This document shows, in pieces, positions 32,201 to 34,556 of a stretch of 34,556 bases of DNA; position 1 is the stretch's first letter; the number at the start of each line of letters is the position of its first letter. A model generated the notes under the pieces. It made no database searches. It was given only the letters and a program-made list of their open reading frames with translations, and was not told the origin of the DNA. Origin of the DNA: an uncultured Sutterella sp. (GTDB lineage Bacteria > Pseudomonadota > Gammaproteobacteria > Burkholderiales > Burkholderiaceae_F); NCBI GenBank assembly GCA_900770335.1, contig CAAGKD010000075.1, forward strand, positions 1-34,556, written 5' to 3'. Both the position numbers and the translations under genes were made by a program.

Positions 32201-34312
32201 TTGCCTCAGAAATTCGCTAGCGACATGCATGCAAACGAAATCATGCCGCTCGCCTACTACGTTTCGTCCATGAATCTGGAGTCGGTTTACTACGACCTCT
32301 GCCCGATCGCCGACGCTTCAAAATATGAGCCAAACAATGTCCTGATTCTGACGGACACATTCGCTGACCATCAGGTGTCTGATCTATTTAAGACGTCGCT
32401 CGCCGAAAATAATGAGCGTTTGGCGAAAGTTATCGGTACGGATATTCGTGTGATTATCGGTAATCCACCTTATTCCGTTGGACAAGACTCTCAGAACGAT
32501 AACAACCAGAATGAACACTACGAGAAGCTCGATCAGCGCCTAGCAGAAACTTATGTTGCAAAGACAAACTCAACATTGAAAGGAAAACTCTACGACTCTT
32601 ACATTCGAGCCTACCGTTGGGCATCCGATCGCATTGGTGATAAGGGTGTCATTGGCTTTGTGACGAACGCCGGGTGGATTGATTCAAATTCCGCTGACGG
32701 CATGCGAAAATGCATGGCCGAAGAGTTCAGCGAGATTTGGATTTGGCACTTGAAGGGGAATCAGCGAACGGTAGGAGAACAATCGCGCAAGGAAGGAGGA
32801 AAGGTGTTCGGACAGGGTAGCCGCGCCCCGGTTGCTGTTGTCATCCTTGTGAAGAACCCTGAGCACAAGGGAGATTGTCAGATCCACTTTGCTGCGGTGG
32901 ATGACTACCTTACGCGCGAGGAGAAACTTGAACAGACGCGTAAGGCAGAAAGCGTGCTCAACCTGAAGACGGGGATCATTAAGCCTGACGCTCATGGGGA
33001 CTGGTTGAATCAGCGTGACGATTCCTATAGGAATTTCATGCGCATGGATGGCAAGAAAACCACTGAAACGCCGATTTTTAAGAACTTCTCTCTTGGCGTG
33101 AACACGAGCCGAGATTCCTGGGCATATAACTCATGCTCTATTTCAGTCGAGATAAATATTAAGAGGTCAATCAACTTTTACAATAACCAGGCTAGAAAAT
33201 ATCTTGAACATAATATTTCGTCTGAAATTAACCTTGATCCAAAGGAAATGAAATGGGATAGACCGCAGAAACGAGATGTATTTAAGGGGGTGATGACTGA
33301 CGCATTCTCTATATCTAAACTATATTTATCTGCATATCGCCCATTTTTTATTCAAACTTTATATTTTGATAGTTACTGGAATAACTGCGTTTATCAGATG
33401 CCTCAACTTTTCCCGACAAACACCTCGCACAACACCGCGATTTGTGTGACAGGGGTCGGGGCGAAGGCGTTTAGTTGCTTAATGGTTGATCAAATTCCAT
33501 GTTTTGATTTTGTCGAAAAGTCACAGTGTTTCCCTCGCTATCTCTATAAGAAGGTCTCTGAAGAGAAGACGACGTATGGCAGTCTCACAGGCAATCTCTT
33601 TGATGATCCAGCAGTGTCAAAGAGTGTGGAGTCTGAACGCATTGACGGCTATCGCCGTGTAGACGCAATCACGCCAGAAGCGATGAAGCACTTCCAAGAA
33701 GCCTATCCGGGGAAGACGATCTCGATGGACGATCTCTTCTATTACATCTACGGCATCCTTCACAGCGAGGATTATCGCCAGAAGTACGCCACCAACCTCA
33801 TGAAGGAATTGCCGCGCATCCCGCGCGTAGCAACGTATGAGGACTTTATGGCGTTCTCTGAAGCGGGGAGAAAACTGAAGGATCTGCACGTTAACTTTGA
33901 AGGCGTTCCAGAGTATTCAGGCGTCCGGATCATTGAAGACAGGCGTTTTGACTTCTCGTACCGTGTGACACAGATGAAGTACGGAAAGATCCCTGGAAAG
34001 ACGGGTAACGCAGGAAAAGACAAGACGAAGCTCGTTTACAACGAGTTCATCACGGTCGAGGGGATTCCCCTTGAAGCTCAGGAGTACGTGGTCAACAAGA
34101 AATCCGCGCTTGACTGGATTGTGGAACGCGCCTGCGTGAAAACCGACAAAAACAGTGGCATTGTGAACGACTTCAACGATTACGCCGTTGAGAAGAACGA
34201 CCGCAGGTACCCGCTGTCCCTATTCTTGCGCGTCATCACCGTCAGTCTTGAGACGATGAAGATTGTGAAGGCGTTGCCTCCGTTGACCATTCATGAATTA
34301 GACGCGCAATAG
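29282..34312 (+). CDS. Type ISP single-polypeptide restriction-modification enzyme
   Basis: A 1676-aa protein combining restriction, translocation and methylation, as in LlaGI and LlaBIII (about 1570-1580 aa). Order: Mrr-like PD-(D/E)XK nuclease, about residues 25-165 (E35 in RFETLV, D78 in GVDLVG, Q94-C-K96); SF2 helicase/translocase, about 180-700, with Walker A ACGTGKT (205-211), DEAH (337-340), motif III TATP (373-376) and motif VI VGRVMRK (about 615); a Lys/Glu-rich coupler, about 700-890; N6-adenine methyltransferase with GIVYTP (about 914), DPFTGTG (about 951) and NPPY (about 1061); and a C-terminal target-recognition region, about 1250-1676. All key motifs look intact. It cuts foreign DNA after head-on translocation from unmethylated asymmetric sites and methylates one strand of its own. 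Composition is much lower in GC than the neighbours, indicating transfer. ATG 29291 is an alternative start, three codons later. Confidence 0.93.
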   Translation: MIEMNQNNQQAFEQLMAAIEAASGGIARDAGTRFETLVKDWLQNDPAYKDLFSKVETWAQWANAHHDLTVSAKDVGVDLVGTLADDPSSFAAIQCKFYKKEAIVPKAGIDSFIASSNRSCFKQRYLVATNENWTSNVQEYLSSIEPPPVLITRSVLANSQVDWSSYLSGEVVMRAKRTPRNYQIDAIKAVKKGFEIADRGKLIMACGTGKTYTSLKIAEEVAGERGLVMFLVPSLSLLSQTLTDWKQQCIFPIHAFAVCSDESIGKGDAEDLADLTKPSELAYPATTTARTLAHQVNRALEKKNGMVGIFSTYHSMGVVSEAQKEYGLPEIELVICDEAHRTSGGFYKDDDEKPFTRIHDATFIQAAKRLYMTATPKVFGAKVKEQQASEDIELYSMDDESVYGKTFHEITFSQAVQQYNCLVDYKVIVLTVSEDMVKDAYSYADIETGGIRLSDAAKVVGCWRALSKMDLQNDVSLGGDKQAMRRAVGFAQVIRPNDKYDRVSSMAFAENFNRVVEKFRATERNGFIKSHKDDPEAIARFDADYALSCETKHIDGSMNATEKDALLNWLREEPAEHVCKILFNVRCLSEGVDVPALDSVLFLSPRKSMVDVVQTVGRVMRKAPGKTRGYVIIPIVIPAGIAPDLVLDNNKDFDTVWQVLRALKSIDSNFGTMVDGQLGKIDSSKMEVICLSDAEIRQRGKKSKGNSVERKKTTGMDSRNKRREQQKEDERRMKEAQVAFDFGRNEILEDAIKAKIVKRVGNRREWEDWAEDVGAICKEQIKHINHVLETSESSRKSFKEFCKEIRETLNGELSDDDIVEMLGQHVVTKPVLDAFFEGYPFSEKNPIAKAMTGMVEKLDKEGLKKANELLKSFYEAVKIRMRKVKTQAERQTVIKELFEKFFKYAFPKQQEKLGIVYTPVEIVDFINQSVADILQKEFNTSIADEGVHILDPFTGTGTFMARLMQSGLIPKEQLPQKFASDMHANEIMPLAYYVSSMNLESVYYDLCPIADASKYEPNNVLILTDTFADHQVSDLFKTSLAENNERLAKVIGTDIRVIIGNPPYSVGQDSQNDNNQNEHYEKLDQRLAETYVAKTNSTLKGKLYDSYIRAYRWASDRIGDKGVIGFVTNAGWIDSNSADGMRKCMAEEFSEIWIWHLKGNQRTVGEQSRKEGGKVFGQGSRAPVAVVILVKNPEHKGDCQIHFAAVDDYLTREEKLEQTRKAESVLNLKTGIIKPDAHGDWLNQRDDSYRNFMRMDGKKTTETPIFKNFSLGVNTSRDSWAYNSCSISVEINIKRSINFYNNQARKYLEHNISSEINLDPKEMKWDRPQKRDVFKGVMTDAFSISKLYLSAYRPFFIQTLYFDSYWNNCVYQMPQLFPTNTSHNTAICVTGVGAKAFSCLMVDQIPCFDFVEKSQCFPRYLYKKVSEEKTTYGSLTGNLFDDPAVSKSVESERIDGYRRVDAITPEAMKHFQEAYPGKTISMDDLFYYIYGILHSEDYRQKYATNLMKELPRIPRVATYEDFMAFSEAGRKLKDLHVNFEGVPEYSGVRIIEDRRFDFSYRVTQMKYGKIPGKTGNAGKDKTKLVYNEFITVEGIPLEAQEYVVNKKSALDWIVERACVKTDKNSGIVNDFNDYAVEKNDRRYPLSLFLRVITVSLETMKIVKALPPLTIHELDAQ

Positions 34313-34333
34313 TGTTGAATCGATAGCTAATTG

Positions 34334-34369
34334 AAAAGGCTCCCCGCGAGGCATTTTGGGGAGCCTTTT
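34334..34369. terminator. bidirectional Rho-independent terminator after the Type ISP gene
   Basis: AAAAGGCTCCCC (34334-34345) and GGGGAGCCTTTT (34358-34369) form a perfect 12-bp stem with a 12-nt loop, A-run before and T-run after, so it can work in both directions. It starts 22 nt after the Type ISP stop. Confidence 0.88.
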
Positions 34370-34556
34370 CCGCGGAGGTGTCGAAGTCCTCAATTGCGGA
34401 GCGCCGCAGGGAGGCATGCGCGAACACGCTCAAGCCGAGCAGGCTGACGGTGGGCAACATGTGGGCGGAGCTGATCGGGTTCGAGGAGAACGCCGTCATT
34501 ACCCCGACGGCAAGGATGACGAGGCTTTTGAAGTCGTCGGCCATCAGATGATGGTC
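34370..34556 (-). other. GC-rich sequence after the island; possible partial membrane-protein frame on the minus strand
   Basis: After the terminator the DNA turns GC-rich again. The minus strand carries a frame open at the window edge with a hydrophobic, membrane-like segment (SLVILAVGVMTAFSSNPISS, then LPTVSLLGLSVFAHASL). It runs through the terminator without a stop until 34242, inside the Type ISP gene, so the true end is unclear; it may be a gene end truncated by the island or a chance frame. I do not recognise it. Confidence 0.25.

Overview
The window is one contig from a GC-rich proteobacterium. The gene set (BamC, RmuC, GluQ, SlyD-type FKBP, YbaL, GsiB-like binding protein, Bcr/CflA-type MFS, tandem BMP lipoproteins) fits Betaproteobacteria. 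I suspect a gut-associated Burkholderiales of the Sutterellaceae type, but that is an inference from gene content and composition, not from a marker gene. Because of the high GC, most long open frames opposite real genes are shadows.

Layout. 1-54: partial tRNA-Arg(ACG) on the minus strand with its own promoter. 383-6444: BMP-type (nucleoside-like) ABC importer operon, in the order ATPase, permease, permease, lipoprotein, lipoprotein, closed by a strong terminator. 6738-10306: YbaL-type K+/H+ antiporter and RmuC. 10336-11921 (minus): an SsuB/SsuC-like ABC ATPase and permease without a binding protein. 12160-16340: site-2-type protease, methyltransferase, BamC, a small protein, a DUF805-like membrane protein and a SlyD-like isomerase. 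16467-19250: YuiF-family transporter divergent from an M20D amidohydrolase. 19358-21202 (minus): PdxY-like kinase and GluQ, divergent from an MFS exporter, with four 13-bp tandem repeats in the shared promoter gap. 22733-25799 (minus): GsiB-like binding protein and an M20 ArgE/DapE-type peptidase. 26106-28412: aldehyde dehydrogenase and a TSUP (TauE/SafE) permease.

From about 28,460 to 34,370 the composition drops clearly in GC. This accessory island holds decayed insertion-sequence transposase remnants and then one very large gene (29282-34312, 1676 codons). That gene encodes an apparently complete single-polypeptide Type ISP restriction-modification enzyme: N-terminal Mrr-like nuclease, SF2 helicase/translocase, N6-adenine methyltransferase and C-terminal target-recognition region. 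It is followed by a perfect 12-bp bidirectional terminator, after which GC-rich DNA resumes. The target-recognition region contains an even more AT-rich patch, which suggests a swapped specificity module. This is the most notable system in the window. It belongs to a known class (LlaGI/LlaBIII-like), so the open questions are its specificity, its control region and its acquisition.

Working together: much of the chromosomal part is import and breakdown of small organic nutrients (BMP importer, SsuBC-like importer, YuiF transporter with M20D hydrolase, GsiB-like binding protein, M20 peptidase, aldehyde dehydrogenase), mixed with envelope, redox and tRNA-modification housekeeping genes.
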